Assembly (NCBI RefSeq): GCF_003583765.1
Contig: NZ_QXQA01000018.1
Location: forward strand, 62,001-126,000
Reading direction: 5' to 3'
DNA: 64,000 nt
Source: Paenibacillus nanensis
GTDB taxonomy: Bacteria; Bacillota; Bacilli; Paenibacillales; Paenibacillaceae
Under the pieces are notes generated by a model. It searched no databases, was not told the origin of the DNA, and was given only the letters and a program-made list of their open reading frames with translations. Shown here piece by piece: positions 1 to 7,599 of the stretch. The translations under genes were made by a program, and so were the position numbers. The stretch's first letter is position 1. The number at the start of each line of letters is the position of its first letter.

Positions 1-710
1 GCAATCAATTCACCGTGTTCGGGAAGCGTAACCGTATCATACTGGCCTGAAATTACTAAGGTCGGGCTGCTGATCAGCGCGGCAGTCCGGCGCATATCCA
101 TGTCGCGAATAGCAGCCCAGCTTCCTGCAATTCCTTGCGGACGAGTAGCCAGCACCATTTCGCGAAACGAGGCGACGTGCGGGTTATCAGATTCCAACAT
201 ATGCGAAGGGAACCAGTTCTTAATGAACATATCTGCGAATTCGGGTAGTTTCCCCTGTTCCAGCACTGAGGCAATCAAGCCCTGCCATTGCTCGGCAGGC
301 CCCAGGTAAGAGGAGGTATTGCTCAGTATGAGCCGGTCGACCCGCACCGGAGCGTATATTCCTAGCCATTGCGCAATGACGCCGCCGAGCGACAGCCCGA
401 GGAAATGGACACGGTCGATTTGAAGCGCGTCGAGGAGCTCGATGACATCCCGTCCCAATCTGTCGAACGAATACGGACCGTCCGGCGTATCCGATTCGCC
501 ATGCCCCCGATAGTCGTAGCGAAGAACGCGGAAATGCTTTGAAAGCTCGGGAATTTGCCCATCCCACATGTTCATCGAGGTCGCGATGGAGTTCGCAAGC
601 ACAAGTACCGGTTTGTCGGCCAACCCATCGATTCGATAAGCAAGCCGAACTCCATCTCCAGTCGTAAAGTAGTTTAGCCCCTCAGTCCTTCTCGTTTCGG
701 TTATCGTCAT
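1..710 (-). CDS. Alpha/beta hydrolase, 3-oxoadipate enol-lactonase-like (3' end beyond window)
   Basis: The frame begins at ATG 710 and is still open at base 1, so 236 codons are visible. It is an alpha/beta hydrolase closest in feel to PcaD-type enol-lactonases: Y-R-G-H-G-E-S at residues 67-73, the nucleophile elbow G-L-S-L-G-G with Ser107, and the acid loop S-G-Q-Y-D with Asp225. The catalytic His must lie past the edge. PcaD hydrolyses 3-oxoadipate enol-lactone in the beta-ketoadipate pathway, but no other pathway gene is visible here, so a general esterase or epoxide-hydrolase-like role is equally possible. It is divergent from the Lrp-type regulator at 859, which may control it. Confidence 0.8.
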   Translation of the reverse strand, partial: MTITETRRTEGLNYFTTGDGVRLAYRIDGLADKPVLVLANSIATSMNMWDGQIPELSKHFRVLRYDYRGHGESDTPDGPYSFDRLGRDVIELLDALQIDRVHFLGLSLGGVIAQWLGIYAPVRVDRLILSNTSSYLGPAEQWQGLIASVLEQGKLPEFADMFIKNWFPSHMLESDNPHVASFREMVLATRPQGIAGSWAAIRDMDMRRTAALISSPTLVISGQYDTVTLPEHGELI

Positions 711-858
711 GGTTCTCCGTCTCCTTTTTTCGTTTATAGTGACATTTTATGAAATCCGTTCTAGAATTCACATATGAAGATTACGGAGTTTGGGGTTTAA
801 AAACTTATTTCTATCGTTGTTTTTCATTCAAACTTTATAAAAATGAGGTGATCTGATC

Positions 859-1344
859 ATGGACAACATCGATTTAAAGATAATGTCCATTCTTCACGAT
901 AATGCCAGAATTACGGTTTCTGAGATGAGTCGAATGGTTTCGATGTCGCAGCCGGCTGTAACCGAACGTCTTCGGAAATTGGAAGAACGGGAGGTCATAA
1001 CCGGTTATCGTGCAAAGATCTCCCCTGCCAAGCTGGGCAAATATACAACAGCGTTTGTACTGTTCAAATCGAACAACTGCAAGGAATTCGAAACATTCTG
1101 CGAAGCGGCCCCTGAAATTATCGATTTCTATAGAACAAGTGGCGAGTATAATTATTTGTTGAAGGTTGTAACGGAAACAAGTGAATCGTTGGAAACCTTC
1201 CTTGAGGCTTGCAACGCATTTGGATTTTCAACGACCCTAGTCGTTCTTTCCACTCGATTCGAGGATAAAAGTCTTGTGGCAAGCCGTGAAGATATAAACG
1301 TCATTTCATTGGTTCGGCCAGGAGAAAAAGAAAGCACTCGATGA
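859..1344 (+). CDS. Lrp/AsnC family transcriptional regulator
   Basis: A 161-aa protein of normal Lrp/AsnC length. An N-terminal helix-turn-helix occupies about residues 4-50 (first helix D-L-K-I-M-S-I-L-H-D-N-A-R, recognition helix S-Q-P-A-V-T-E-R-L-R-K-L-E), followed by a ligand-sensing RAM domain at about 65-140. Members bind DNA as dimers or octamers and respond to amino acids or related small molecules. An AGGTG motif lies nine bases before the ATG. It is divergent from the hydrolase at 710 with 148 bp between the starts, the usual arrangement for a local regulator. The effector cannot be read from the sequence. Confidence 0.9.
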   Translation: MDNIDLKIMSILHDNARITVSEMSRMVSMSQPAVTERLRKLEEREVITGYRAKISPAKLGKYTTAFVLFKSNNCKEFETFCEAAPEIIDFYRTSGEYNYLLKVVTETSESLETFLEACNAFGFSTTLVVLSTRFEDKSLVASREDINVISLVRPGEKESTR

Positions 1345-1415
1345 TTAGCGGAAATGTCAAACTGCGTCTTTCTCATCGCGCTATTACATATGAGGACTGC
1401 TTGTAAAGAGAGCAA

Positions 1416-1442
1416 ACCGTCATGCCTATATAGCATGACGGT
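1416..1442. terminator. Hairpin between convergent genes, possible terminator
   Basis: A perfect 10-bp stem (ACCGTCATGC with its complement) closes a 7-nt loop midway between the Lrp stop (1344) and the DinB stop (1481). There is no run of T on the plus strand and only a loose T-rich tail (TTGCTCTCTTT) on the minus strand, so it fits better as the end of the DinB transcript. Confidence 0.5.
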
Positions 1443-1480
1443 ATGAACGGGGCGGGAAGGGTGCCATAATGTAAGGACGA

Positions 1481-1990
1481 CTAACTCAAATAACGATTTC
1501 GGATGACCTCCATGTGGTGAAGCTCGTGTCCTGCGATGCCGTAAGCAAGGGAGCGCACCGTAATGCTTGTGTTGTTGGCTGTACCCTTGCGGGACCACGC
1601 CTCCGTCGGCAACCCGCGCAGCAGTGTGATCGTCGATTGCCGTACGGCCCGGTAGTCTTCGGCCAATTGCGCGGTTGTCCAGCCTCCGAAAGGAGGAATG
1701 AACAATTCCTGATCGAAACTGGACAGAGGCGTCTGATCCCCTCTTGCAAATCGGAGCAGGCGGTAGGTCATGACGCGTTCACTGTCTGCGATGTGGCCCA
1801 CGACTTCCTTCAGCATCCATTTTCCTTCCGCATACCGATAGGCGCTCTGGCTTTCGGTCAACGATGCCAGCAGCTCGGTCATCTGCTTTTCCTGGGCGAG
1901 CAGAATGTCGATGATGTTGCCTTCCGGCACCAACCGGATATAGTCGCCGGCGTCCCCGGCGTATTCTTCTTCTGACGGTCTTTGGTTCAT
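1481..1990 (-). CDS. DinB family protein (DinB_2 / YfiT-like fold)
   Basis: A 169-aa four-helix-bundle protein of the DinB/YfiT superfamily. The three His that normally hold a metal ion are recognisable: His66 in V-V-G-H-I-A-D-S-E-R and the pair in H-E-L-H-H near residues 155-159. The middle part P-P-F-G-G-W-T is typical of the DinB_2 group. Many members are thiol-dependent transferases (bacillithiol or mycothiol linked), others have no known reaction, so no substrate is assigned. The ribosome site AAAGGTGAT sits well before the ATG. It stands alone between the Lrp gene and a gene-poor region. Confidence 0.85.
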   Translation of the reverse strand: MNQRPSEEEYAGDAGDYIRLVPEGNIIDILLAQEKQMTELLASLTESQSAYRYAEGKWMLKEVVGHIADSERVMTYRLLRFARGDQTPLSSFDQELFIPPFGGWTTAQLAEDYRAVRQSTITLLRGLPTEAWSRKGTANNTSITVRSLAYGIAGHELHHMEVIRNRYLS

Positions 1991-2300
1991 GCGTAATCAC
2001 CTTTCTATGAAGATGTAGAAAACTAAAATGCTCTTTCCAGTGCTCTACCGCGATTTTTTTGCGAAATTCGCAACTTCGGCATGTCTAATGAATTCGCGAA
2101 AGAATAGAACTTTCCTTCCAGCAATTGTGAGCAAGCAACCACTTAGTTGGTTGGCCCGCGCTAAACTGCCAATTAGCTTAATGGGGTGCTGCCGGTCGGG
2201 GCTGACCCCCCGCTATTTATCGCGAAAGAATGCTGTCATAGGCAGCTTAGTAACGGGAGTTCTGTATGAGGGTGTTTTCAGACTGCACTTTTTTTGACAA

Positions 2301-2565
2301 CTCCAATACTGCAATGGAACGGAAGACACGCACTATGCCAATCTTCGCAGAAGCCATGGTTTCGAGGAACCGCATAACGTGAAGTACTGGGGTCTTGGCA
2401 ACGAAGAAAAAGAGGTGCCCGATATCGGCTATCTGACCGGATGGAGTCGTTGATCGTCGAGGCCAAGAAGCTCCTCGATCCTTATCCTGCTAAGGTGGAG
2501 GGATTCGATCGCTGGTATCGATTCCAGCCGAGGCGAAGTCTATCGATTAGTCCAGAGCCCATTTA
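2301..2565 (+). pseudogene. Remnant of a GH51 alpha-L-arabinofuranosidase
   Basis: From 2307 a 48-codon open stretch without a start reads Y-C-N-G-T-E-D-T-H-Y-A-N-L-R-R, then H-N-V-K-Y-W-G-L-G-N-E, and ends at TGA 2451. This matches the catalytic acid/base region of GH51 arabinofuranosidases, whose Glu lies in G-x-G-N-E. After the stop, a second frame (from 2441) continues with I-V-E-A-K-K-L-L-D-P, which could be the next helix after a frameshift. About 440 residues of the usual 500 are missing, and nothing else of the gene is visible on either side. It is a fossil, not a working enzyme. Confidence 0.65.
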
Positions 2566-2901
2566 AAGGCCCTGATCACTAACCGCGGAATAAATACCAA
2601 CAGTTCCAAAAACACTTCAAAAAAGAAAGAAGTAACGTCCGCTTTATCGCGTGGTTTACGTTTCAATTTAAGCACCGTCCTTTACGCGTAAGTACGCCAG
2701 GAAGAAGATTAAAGTTTCAACAAGGATACCGAAGCTTTACGTAATAATGTTCTTAAATGGGAATGGAAAAATAAAGTTCTTAAACATGTGGGGCCAAGGC
2801 ATTGAAGATAATTGGCAGGTTAGTTCAAAGGAGGTATGGGGGAATCGCATAAATTTAGATAAAATGGAATTGGATATGTCTTACAAAAAGGAGTGAACTA
2901 C
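2566..2901. other. Gene-poor stretch, no supported gene
   Basis: No frame here has a ribosome site and a family resemblance. The bases are noticeably AT-richer than the flanking operons. Together with 1991-2300 and the GH51 remnant it looks like decayed or recently inserted DNA. A hairpin-like GGGGT...ACCCC pair near 2179-2210 is the only structure noticed just to the left. Confidence 0.4.
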
Positions 2902-3021
2902 GTGGGATGGATTTTGCTAATATTGGTTGCTTATACTCCAATAATCTACAGAATACATAAACGTCTCAACTATCTTGAGAAAGAAGTGAATAGATTAAAG
3001 AGTGAAGAGGATATTGATTAA
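2902..3021 (+). CDS. Small single-pass membrane peptide (39 aa)
   Basis: GTG start eight bases after AAAAAGGAG, 39 codons, TAA stop. Residues 2-16 are strongly hydrophobic (G-W-I-L-L-I-L-V-A-Y-T-P-I-I-Y), followed by a charged amphipathic helix with K-R-L-N-Y-L-E-K-E-V-N-R-L-K. A good hairpin terminator follows within 10 bases of the stop, which supports a real transcription unit. The layout, one membrane helix followed by a short leucine-spaced helix, is the same as in the 52-aa gene at 3250. No function is assigned; regulators of membrane enzymes and small toxins both look like this. Confidence 0.6.
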   Translation: MGWILLILVAYTPIIYRIHKRLNYLEKEVNRLKSEEDID

Positions 3022-3030
3022 CTGTATTGA

Positions 3031-3060
3031 AACGACTGCTCTGCAGTCGTTTATTGTTAT
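3031..3060 (+). terminator. Rho-independent terminator after the 39-aa gene
   Basis: Nine-base-pair stem AACGACTGC / GCAGTCGTT with a 3-nt loop, followed by a T-rich tail (TATTGTTAT). Confidence 0.75.
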
Positions 3061-3249
3061 ACGCAGCTGGCCATATGTCTGTTGAAGTAACGGGCAGAAT
3101 AGTTCCAATATATGGTATTATTTAGATAGTTGAAATCAGTAAGCAAGGTTGTGGGGATTACATCGTTTTACTACGTTTAGCGGAAGAGGACAAATAGATG
3201 TTAAAAGCGAATAACATTCAGTTAGGAAGTTAGAAGGTAGGTGCTAAGT

Positions 3250-3408
3250 TTGGGGTGGGACATATACTTTATACCAATTATATTATTGTTGGTGATCATA
3301 GTGTTTGTGTTATTAAGCATTCAGTCGAGTCAACGAAAGCATAACAAAGACCTTGAGGACGCTATATATAGATTAATTGAAATTACTAAAAAGAATCAAA
3401 ACAACTAA
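3250..3408 (+). CDS. Small single-pass membrane peptide (52 aa)
   Basis: TTG start seven bases after AAGGTAGG; an in-frame GTG at 3241 lies inside that ribosome site and is rejected. The protein begins G-W-D-I-Y-F-I-P-I-I-L-L-L-V-I-I-V-F-V-L-L, a clear membrane helix, then has a charged tail with a K-D-L-E-D-A-I-Y-R-L-I-E-I heptad-like pattern. It resembles the 39-aa gene 230 bp upstream in design and may be a diverged duplicate. Short DUF4083-like Bacillus proteins have this architecture, but membership cannot be shown by eye. Confidence 0.5.
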   Translation: MGWDIYFIPIILLLVIIVFVLLSIQSSQRKHNKDLEDAIYRLIEITKKNQNN

Positions 3409-3464
3409 TCTTGGCCTTGAAGTAACGGAGACGTTAGCTCAAATACTACCTATAGGAGAATGGC

Positions 3465-3848
3465 ATGAACTTTTCGAAGCGTTATGTATGGATAGAAGCC
3501 GAAATATGGCCCGAAGGCTCATGGGATTGTAAAGATGATAATACCGATGTTATTGTTGTCTTTCCGGATCGCTCCAAATGGATTGCCAGCTTCTTCACTT
3601 ACCGAAATATCGAGACATTAAGACAAAAGAATATACAAACTGGTGAATGCATGAATGGTGCATATTTTTGGTCCAGCGACATGGTATTGATTGATATTAT
3701 TAGCAGGGAAAGAATTGAAAAATTAATCGACCATTTGATTAATCTCGATAATTTCCAGACTGTCTTTAATCGATACCCTGATGTCGATGCAGAAGATGAC
3801 GAGAACTACCCTGTTGGATTTTTTGCAACCGAAGATTCGTTGAGCTAA
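3465..3848 (+). CDS. Conserved hypothetical protein (127 aa)
   Basis: A soluble acidic 127-aa protein, start ATG after ATAGGAG. Its opening W-I-E-A-E-I-W-P-E-G-S-W-D-C-K-D-D-N-T-D-V and the middle F-F-T-Y-R-N-I-E-T-L-R-Q-K-N-x-x-T-G-E-C read like a conserved family of Firmicute proteins that I recall only as uncharacterised. No catalytic motif, signal peptide or membrane segment is visible. Lone acidic proteins of this size in gene-poor regions are sometimes orphan immunity proteins; that is a guess. It stands alone, with a weak hairpin after it. Confidence 0.7.
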   Translation: MNFSKRYVWIEAEIWPEGSWDCKDDNTDVIVVFPDRSKWIASFFTYRNIETLRQKNIQTGECMNGAYFWSSDMVLIDIISRERIEKLIDHLINLDNFQTVFNRYPDVDAEDDENYPVGFFATEDSLS

Positions 3849-3871
3849 CGGAGAACGATAGCTTAATAGTC

Positions 3872-3916
3872 GTTCAGGAAGTAGCTGCTGGCACGATCGG
3901 CAGCTTCTTTATGTTA
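3872..3916 (+). terminator. Imperfect terminator hairpin
   Basis: GAAG-T-AGCTGC pairs with GGCAGCTTC across a 12-nt loop, leaving one bulged base. It is followed by TTTATGTT and placed just after the 127-aa hypothetical gene. Confidence 0.45.
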
Positions 3917-4083
3917 AAGGGCAAGTTTCTAGCGCAACGTTGATCTAATCGCGGCCACACTGAAACATACCCCCGATGAATCTGAAGAAACGTCTTTACG
4001 ATGCCCGACGGACGCTGAGGACGTCGCTCCTTGTGTCCGACGTCGCGACGGTATTCCACGATTTATATGAAGGAGGAGTGAAA

Positions 4084-5085
4084 TTGCTGCATATTGTGAA
4101 CGGAGATCATGTCGGAGAAACCTTGAAGCGGGCTGCCATCCCGGGAGACGTGCTGGTTTGGAGGGAGGTGTACCCCGCAGGGCCGGCGTTTCTCGATATG
4201 GAAGACCGTGCATGTAGAAAGCTGCGGACGGCCTATTTGGAGCGGGCGCTGGGCATTCCGCCGGACGATTACGTCCGGGGCTGCGAGATGCAGGAACGGG
4301 AGCTGCGGCGATTCGGCGCGTACGACGAGGTTGTGTTGTGGTTTGAGCACGACTTGTTCGACCAGACGATGTTATGGTATTTGCTTCGTTGGTTTGCCGG
4401 ACAGACGCTCGGGCGTACGAAGCTCAGTTTGCTCTGCATCGGGGAATTCCCGGGTATCGATCGGTTTCGGGGATTGGGCCAACTGACCGTTGAACAGTTG
4501 GAAACACTGTCGGGCAAGTGGCGCCCGGTCGGACGTAAGGAGCTCGAGACGGGCGCGAAGCTGTGGGAGGCTTATGCGTCGCCAAGCTTGGAAACGCATG
4601 CGGCTGCGCTTGCATGGGACACGTCGGCGCTCCCTTTTGCCCGTTCATCGTTCCGTTGGCATTTGTCCCGACTGCCTTCGGTACTGAACGGGCTGGGCGT
4701 CGTCGAGCAGACGACGTTGGCAGCCTTGCGGGACGGCGCGCGCGCGGCGACCGACTTGTTCCGGGACGTAGGGAATCGCATCGGCGATCTTGGCATGGGC
4801 GATATCGAATATTGGCATCGGCTGCGAAGCATGGCTGAACGGCCGAAGGCGTTGATCCGGTTCATTGATGAAGCCGAGCGGCCATCTGTCGGCTCCGCAC
4901 CCGGTACGCTTCCCGTTTCGGCGCGCCGGGTCGAGCTGACCGATTTCGGACGGGCGGCGGAGGCAGGAGAGACGGATGGGATTCGCGATATAGAGATTGA
5001 CGAATGGTACGGAGGCTTGCGTCTGCAGGGACGGATCGATTGGCGGTGGGACGCGAAGACGGAGCGGGCGGTTTTCGAATTATGA
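4084..5085 (+). CDS. DUF1835 domain-containing protein
   Basis: The frame is open from 3976, but the start is placed at TTG 4084, seven bases after a perfect AAGGAGG, giving a 333-aa protein that begins M-L-H-I-V-N-G-D, the standard opening of DUF1835 proteins. The N-terminal domain (about 1-120) contains W-R-E-V-Y-P-A-G-P and the acidic motif W-F-E-H-D-L-F-D-Q near 110, which are hallmarks of this family. The C-terminal part carries a winged-helix-like segment (S-A-R-R-V-E-L-T-D-F-G-R-A). The biochemical role of the family is not known. It is a single gene with no operon partner. Confidence 0.85.
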   Translation: MLHIVNGDHVGETLKRAAIPGDVLVWREVYPAGPAFLDMEDRACRKLRTAYLERALGIPPDDYVRGCEMQERELRRFGAYDEVVLWFEHDLFDQTMLWYLLRWFAGQTLGRTKLSLLCIGEFPGIDRFRGLGQLTVEQLETLSGKWRPVGRKELETGAKLWEAYASPSLETHAAALAWDTSALPFARSSFRWHLSRLPSVLNGLGVVEQTTLAALRDGARAATDLFRDVGNRIGDLGMGDIEYWHRLRSMAERPKALIRFIDEAERPSVGSAPGTLPVSARRVELTDFGRAAEAGETDGIRDIEIDEWYGGLRLQGRIDWRWDAKTERAVFEL

Positions 5086-5264
5086 AGGACTAGACGGGCG
5101 ATGCGAGATGCAATATGTCTGCGATGGCGGGTACCGGCTCGTTTTCCTCAAGATGCAGTACAATTTGGCGTAGGAATGGTAGGCCTGACACCAAAGTTTA
5201 TAATGTAAATTGAGCGCCAGTTCCATATGTTTGTAAATATACTATAAAAGGAAGTGTCATCTTT

Positions 5265-5615
5265 ATGGATGCTAATCATGGGACCTGTGTTCCAAATGGA
5301 GTGAATCAGAAAGAAACCGGGTTCGGTTATACGCTGTCCGTTATTGGCGGCAAGTATAAAATGTCCATTCTATATTGTCTGGCCGAACACAAGGTTCTGC
5401 GTCCTAATGAAATGATGCGAAGAATTAACGGCATTCCTTTCAAGACGTTGAGCATCATGTTAAAAGAACTGGAAGCTGACGGCCTGCTCCTACGCAAGGA
5501 TTATACCCAAATCCCTCCGAAGGTTGAATATTCCTTAACGGAACTCGGGCAATCGGTCATTCCAATTTTGCATATGATGTGTGAGTGGGGGGAGAAAAAC
5601 AGGAGGCTTGAATAA
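5265..5615 (+). CDS. HxlR family winged-helix regulator
   Basis: A 116-aa protein with the HxlR signature: G-G-K-Y-K-M-S-I-L-Y-C-L in helix 1, R-P-N-E-M-M-R-R-I-N-G-I-P-F-K-T-L-S-I-M-L-K-E-L in the recognition region, and the wing P-P-K-V-E-Y-S-L-T-E-L-G. HxlR-type proteins often sense electrophiles or aldehydes through Cys residues; Cys7 lies in the N-terminal tail and others at about 46 and 109. It converges on the NAD(P)H oxidoreductase at 5629-6186, a typical target class, and its own 3' end contains that gene's terminator. Confidence 0.9.
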   Translation: MDANHGTCVPNGVNQKETGFGYTLSVIGGKYKMSILYCLAEHKVLRPNEMMRRINGIPFKTLSIMLKELEADGLLLRKDYTQIPPKVEYSLTELGQSVIPILHMMCEWGEKNRRLE

Positions 5616-5623
5616 GCCTCCTG
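5594..5623 (-). terminator. Terminator of the NAD(P)H oxidoreductase gene, inside the hxlR-type 3' end
   Basis: Ten-base-pair stem (CAGGAGGCTT and complement) with a 4-nt loop. On the minus strand it is followed by TTTTT. It overlaps the last codons and stop of the HxlR gene, so the two transcripts overlap in antisense. Confidence 0.8.
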
Positions 5624-5628
5624 AAGGT

Positions 5629-6186
5629 TTACATCGAGTCTATAAAGCGAAGATATTCATGTGCTCTCTCTTCTAATGCGCCGGTCGTCGGTCTATTGTC
5701 TTCGACAGAGGACGCTTCGTCGCCCTCCTTACCATAAACAGCAAAGAACGAGCGGTAGTCTGCATTGCAATAGAGGAACGTTGTTTCAAACGGTGTCAGC
5801 AGTTGCTTTAACGCATACCTGTATTTTCCGTCAGAACTATATTCCTTTCGCCTTATCCCGGTTGACACGGCTAGAGCGACTTTTCGATTTCTCATTTGGT
5901 TACCATTGCTCGAACCATAGCCCCAGCCGTAAGTTAATACATCATCAAGCCATTTTTTCAACAACGGCGGGCAATTGAACCAGAAGATCGGGAACTGCAA
6001 AACTAGCTTGCTATGCGACTCCACCAGTCTCTGTTCGCTTTCTATATCAATGTTTCCGTCGGGGTACGCCTTGTACAAATCATGGACGGTATACTTTTCC
6101 GGAAACTTTTTTAATTCTTCTACCAGCCGTTTATTGATCGTTGACGTTTCAATGCTTGGGTGTGTTACAATCACCAGGGTTTTCAT
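5629..6186 (-). CDS. NAD(P)H oxidoreductase, flavodoxin-like fold (quinone reductase / KefF-like)
   Basis: A 185-aa flavodoxin-fold protein of the NAD(P)H dehydrogenase (quinone) family. It begins K-T-L-V-I-V-T-H-P, the FMN phosphate strand, and carries L-V-L-Q-F-P-I-F-W-F-N-C-P-P-L-L-K-K-W-L-D-D-V-L at about 82-105, the most conserved block of the family, then the flavin-contacting Y-G-W-G-Y-G. Members perform two-electron reduction of quinones or nitro compounds. It faces the HxlR regulator and has its own promoter (6208-6236), so quinone- or electrophile-induced expression is a fair inference. Confidence 0.88.
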   Translation of the reverse strand: MKTLVIVTHPSIETSTINKRLVEELKKFPEKYTVHDLYKAYPDGNIDIESEQRLVESHSKLVLQFPIFWFNCPPLLKKWLDDVLTYGWGYGSSNGNQMRNRKVALAVSTGIRRKEYSSDGKYRYALKQLLTPFETTFLYCNADYRSFFAVYGKEGDEASSVEDNRPTTGALEERAHEYLRFIDSM

Positions 6187-6207
6187 GTGATCCCTCCTTT
6201 ATTCACG

Positions 6208-6236
6208 AGTATAATGGAACTGATCTGGAGTTTGAA
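6208..6236 (-). promoter_or_regulatory. Promoter of the NAD(P)H oxidoreductase gene
   Basis: Read on the minus strand, TTCAAA and TATACT are separated by exactly 17 bases, about 20 bases before the gene's ribosome site AAAGGAGGG. A GTAACTA...GTACATAC stretch further upstream could be where the HxlR protein binds. Confidence 0.55.
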
Positions 6237-6425
6237 GTATGTACATTTTTTTCATATAGTTACCAAAAGGTGAGCGACTGCTTTAAAATAGTTCAGCTTT
6301 GAGAGAGAGTTATCATGGTTCAGGAATCATTCAAGAGCAGTCTGCCTCCTCACCAGAACAGTGTGTGGATAAGGCCGACCACGGGGTAGCGTAACAACGG
6401 AAAAAGCCACAATTTTAAAAATTAG

Positions 6426-6486
6426 TTATTGACCAATCAATAACACAATGCTATATTGTCATTAACAGTAATTGATTGATCAATCA
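6426..6486 (+). promoter_or_regulatory. Promoter with two palindromic operators before the NmrA-like gene
   Basis: TTGACC (6429-6434) and TATATT (6452-6457) have a 17-bp spacer. One inverted repeat, TTATTGA-N4-TCAATAA (6426-6443), covers the -35 box. A 14-bp perfect palindrome TGATTGATCAATCA (6473-6486) lies just past the predicted transcription start. This is the layout of a tightly repressed promoter, TetR-family style, but no such repressor gene is adjacent. Confidence 0.65.
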
Positions 6487-6516
6487 CAAAGCAATACGAA
6501 AACGGGGAGCTGGAGA

Positions 6517-7476
6517 ATGATGAAAAAAGCGATTGTTATTGGGGCTACTGGTGGCACAGGCGCGGTTATTGTATCTGAACTTGTAAAACGGGGAGTGCCG
6601 ACGGTTGCCTTCGGGCGGTCTCGCCAAAAGCTAGAGGAGCTTGCCAGCCAATTAGGCAACCCTGCTCACCTGTCGTTTGCAATCGGGGATGCATTCCGGA
6701 CGGATGATATTGCGGCCGCGGCAAAAGATGCGGATGTACTATTCCATTGCGCGAACGTCCCTTACAACGAGATGGCGAGCAAGCTGATTCCTCTCGGTGA
6801 ATCTATAATGGAAGCGGCCGACCGACTGAGTTTGAAGGTAGTCGTCATTGACGGAATTTATCCCTATGGACGAAGACAAATGGAACGCGTGACTGAGGAT
6901 CATCCTAGGCAGCCTCATACGAAGAAGGGAAAAGTGCGGCTTGCCTTTGAGCAGATGATCTTTAGCAGCAGATGGAGTAAGGCTCGCCCTATGATTGTAC
7001 GCCTTCCGGATTATTATGGACCAACCGCCAATCAAGCTTCCTATTTAGGCGGAACGCTCGAAGCAATTGCAGCTGGGAAAATGGCCTTTTTCATAGGGAA
7101 TATGAAAACGCCGCGTGAATATGTGTATCTGCCTGACGCGGCAATGATGATTGTGGAGCTTGCGGGGCGCGAGCAGGCTTATGGGCAAAACTGGAATATT
7201 CCTGGTTCGGACATTATTTCAGGCCGTGAGATTGTCCGTATTGCTCAACAGGCAAGCGGCACTAATAAGCCTGTTATTGCCCTTGGGAAGGTTGGATTAT
7301 CACTGCTTGGAATATTTGTTCCCGTCATGAAAGAAGTTGTGGAAATGCTGTACTTAACGGAAGAGCCGCTGCGCCTAAGCGGGGAGAAGTATCGGCGCCA
7401 TATCGGGGCTATTCCAGCAACCAAACCTGAGGTCGGGATTGCGGCGACTATTCGAGATTTGCAAAAAATGAAGTGA
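6517..7476 (+). CDS. NAD(P)-dependent NmrA/epimerase-like dehydrogenase
   Basis: Start placed at ATG 6517, seven bases after GGGGAG (the frame is open from 6472, but that lies in the operator). The 319-aa protein opens with a Rossmann fold: K-K-A-I-V-I-G-A-T-G-G-T-G-A-V-I-V near residues 3-19, then A-D-V-L-F-H-C-A-N at about 70. The later R-L-P-D-Y-Y-G-P and the long C-terminal substrate domain place it among extended or atypical SDRs used as NAD(P)H-dependent reductases or redox sensors. It is monocistronic, framed by palindromic operators upstream and a related palindrome plus terminator downstream. Confidence 0.85.
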   Translation: MMKKAIVIGATGGTGAVIVSELVKRGVPTVAFGRSRQKLEELASQLGNPAHLSFAIGDAFRTDDIAAAAKDADVLFHCANVPYNEMASKLIPLGESIMEAADRLSLKVVVIDGIYPYGRRQMERVTEDHPRQPHTKKGKVRLAFEQMIFSSRWSKARPMIVRLPDYYGPTANQASYLGGTLEAIAAGKMAFFIGNMKTPREYVYLPDAAMMIVELAGREQAYGQNWNIPGSDIISGREIVRIAQQASGTNKPVIALGKVGLSLLGIFVPVMKEVVEMLYLTEEPLRLSGEKYRRHIGAIPATKPEVGIAATIRDLQKMK

Positions 7477-7488
7477 TAGTTTTCTCTA

Positions 7489-7508
7489 GAGTGATTGATC
7501 AATCACTC
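7489..7508. promoter_or_regulatory. 20-bp perfect palindrome sharing the operator core
   Basis: GAGTGATTGATCAATCACTC lies 12 bases after the stop of the NmrA-like gene. Its central 14 bases are identical to the upstream operator at 6473-6486. It has no T run, so it is not a terminator; a second binding site for the same repressor, or the edge of a mobile cassette, are the two readings. Confidence 0.6.
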
Positions 7509-7559
7509 ACCTTAAAAGGCTGCACGTCAGGCAACCTCGTAGTTGACCAGGAGATCACG

Positions 7560-7599
7560 AGTGCATAACATTGCGTATCAATGTTATGCACTTTTTATT
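7560..7599 (+). terminator. Strong rho-independent terminator
   Basis: Perfect 14-bp stem AGTGCATAACATTG with its complement, 5-nt loop, then TTTTATTA on the plus strand. It ends the NmrA-like transcript, and its T tail overlaps the last codons of the converging XRE-cupin gene. Confidence 0.9.

Noticed and set aside
2028-2297. Frame of 89 codons in the gene-poor region
   Set aside because: No ribosome site, basic and irregular composition, no recognisable family; looks like chance in non-coding DNA.
3976-4083. N-terminal extension of the DUF1835 protein
   Set aside because: A perfect ribosome site lies before TTG 4084 and the family begins exactly there; the upstream residues do not match the family.
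7489-7508. 20-bp palindrome as a terminator of the NmrA-like gene
   Set aside because: No T run follows, and a much stronger terminator lies at 7560-7599.
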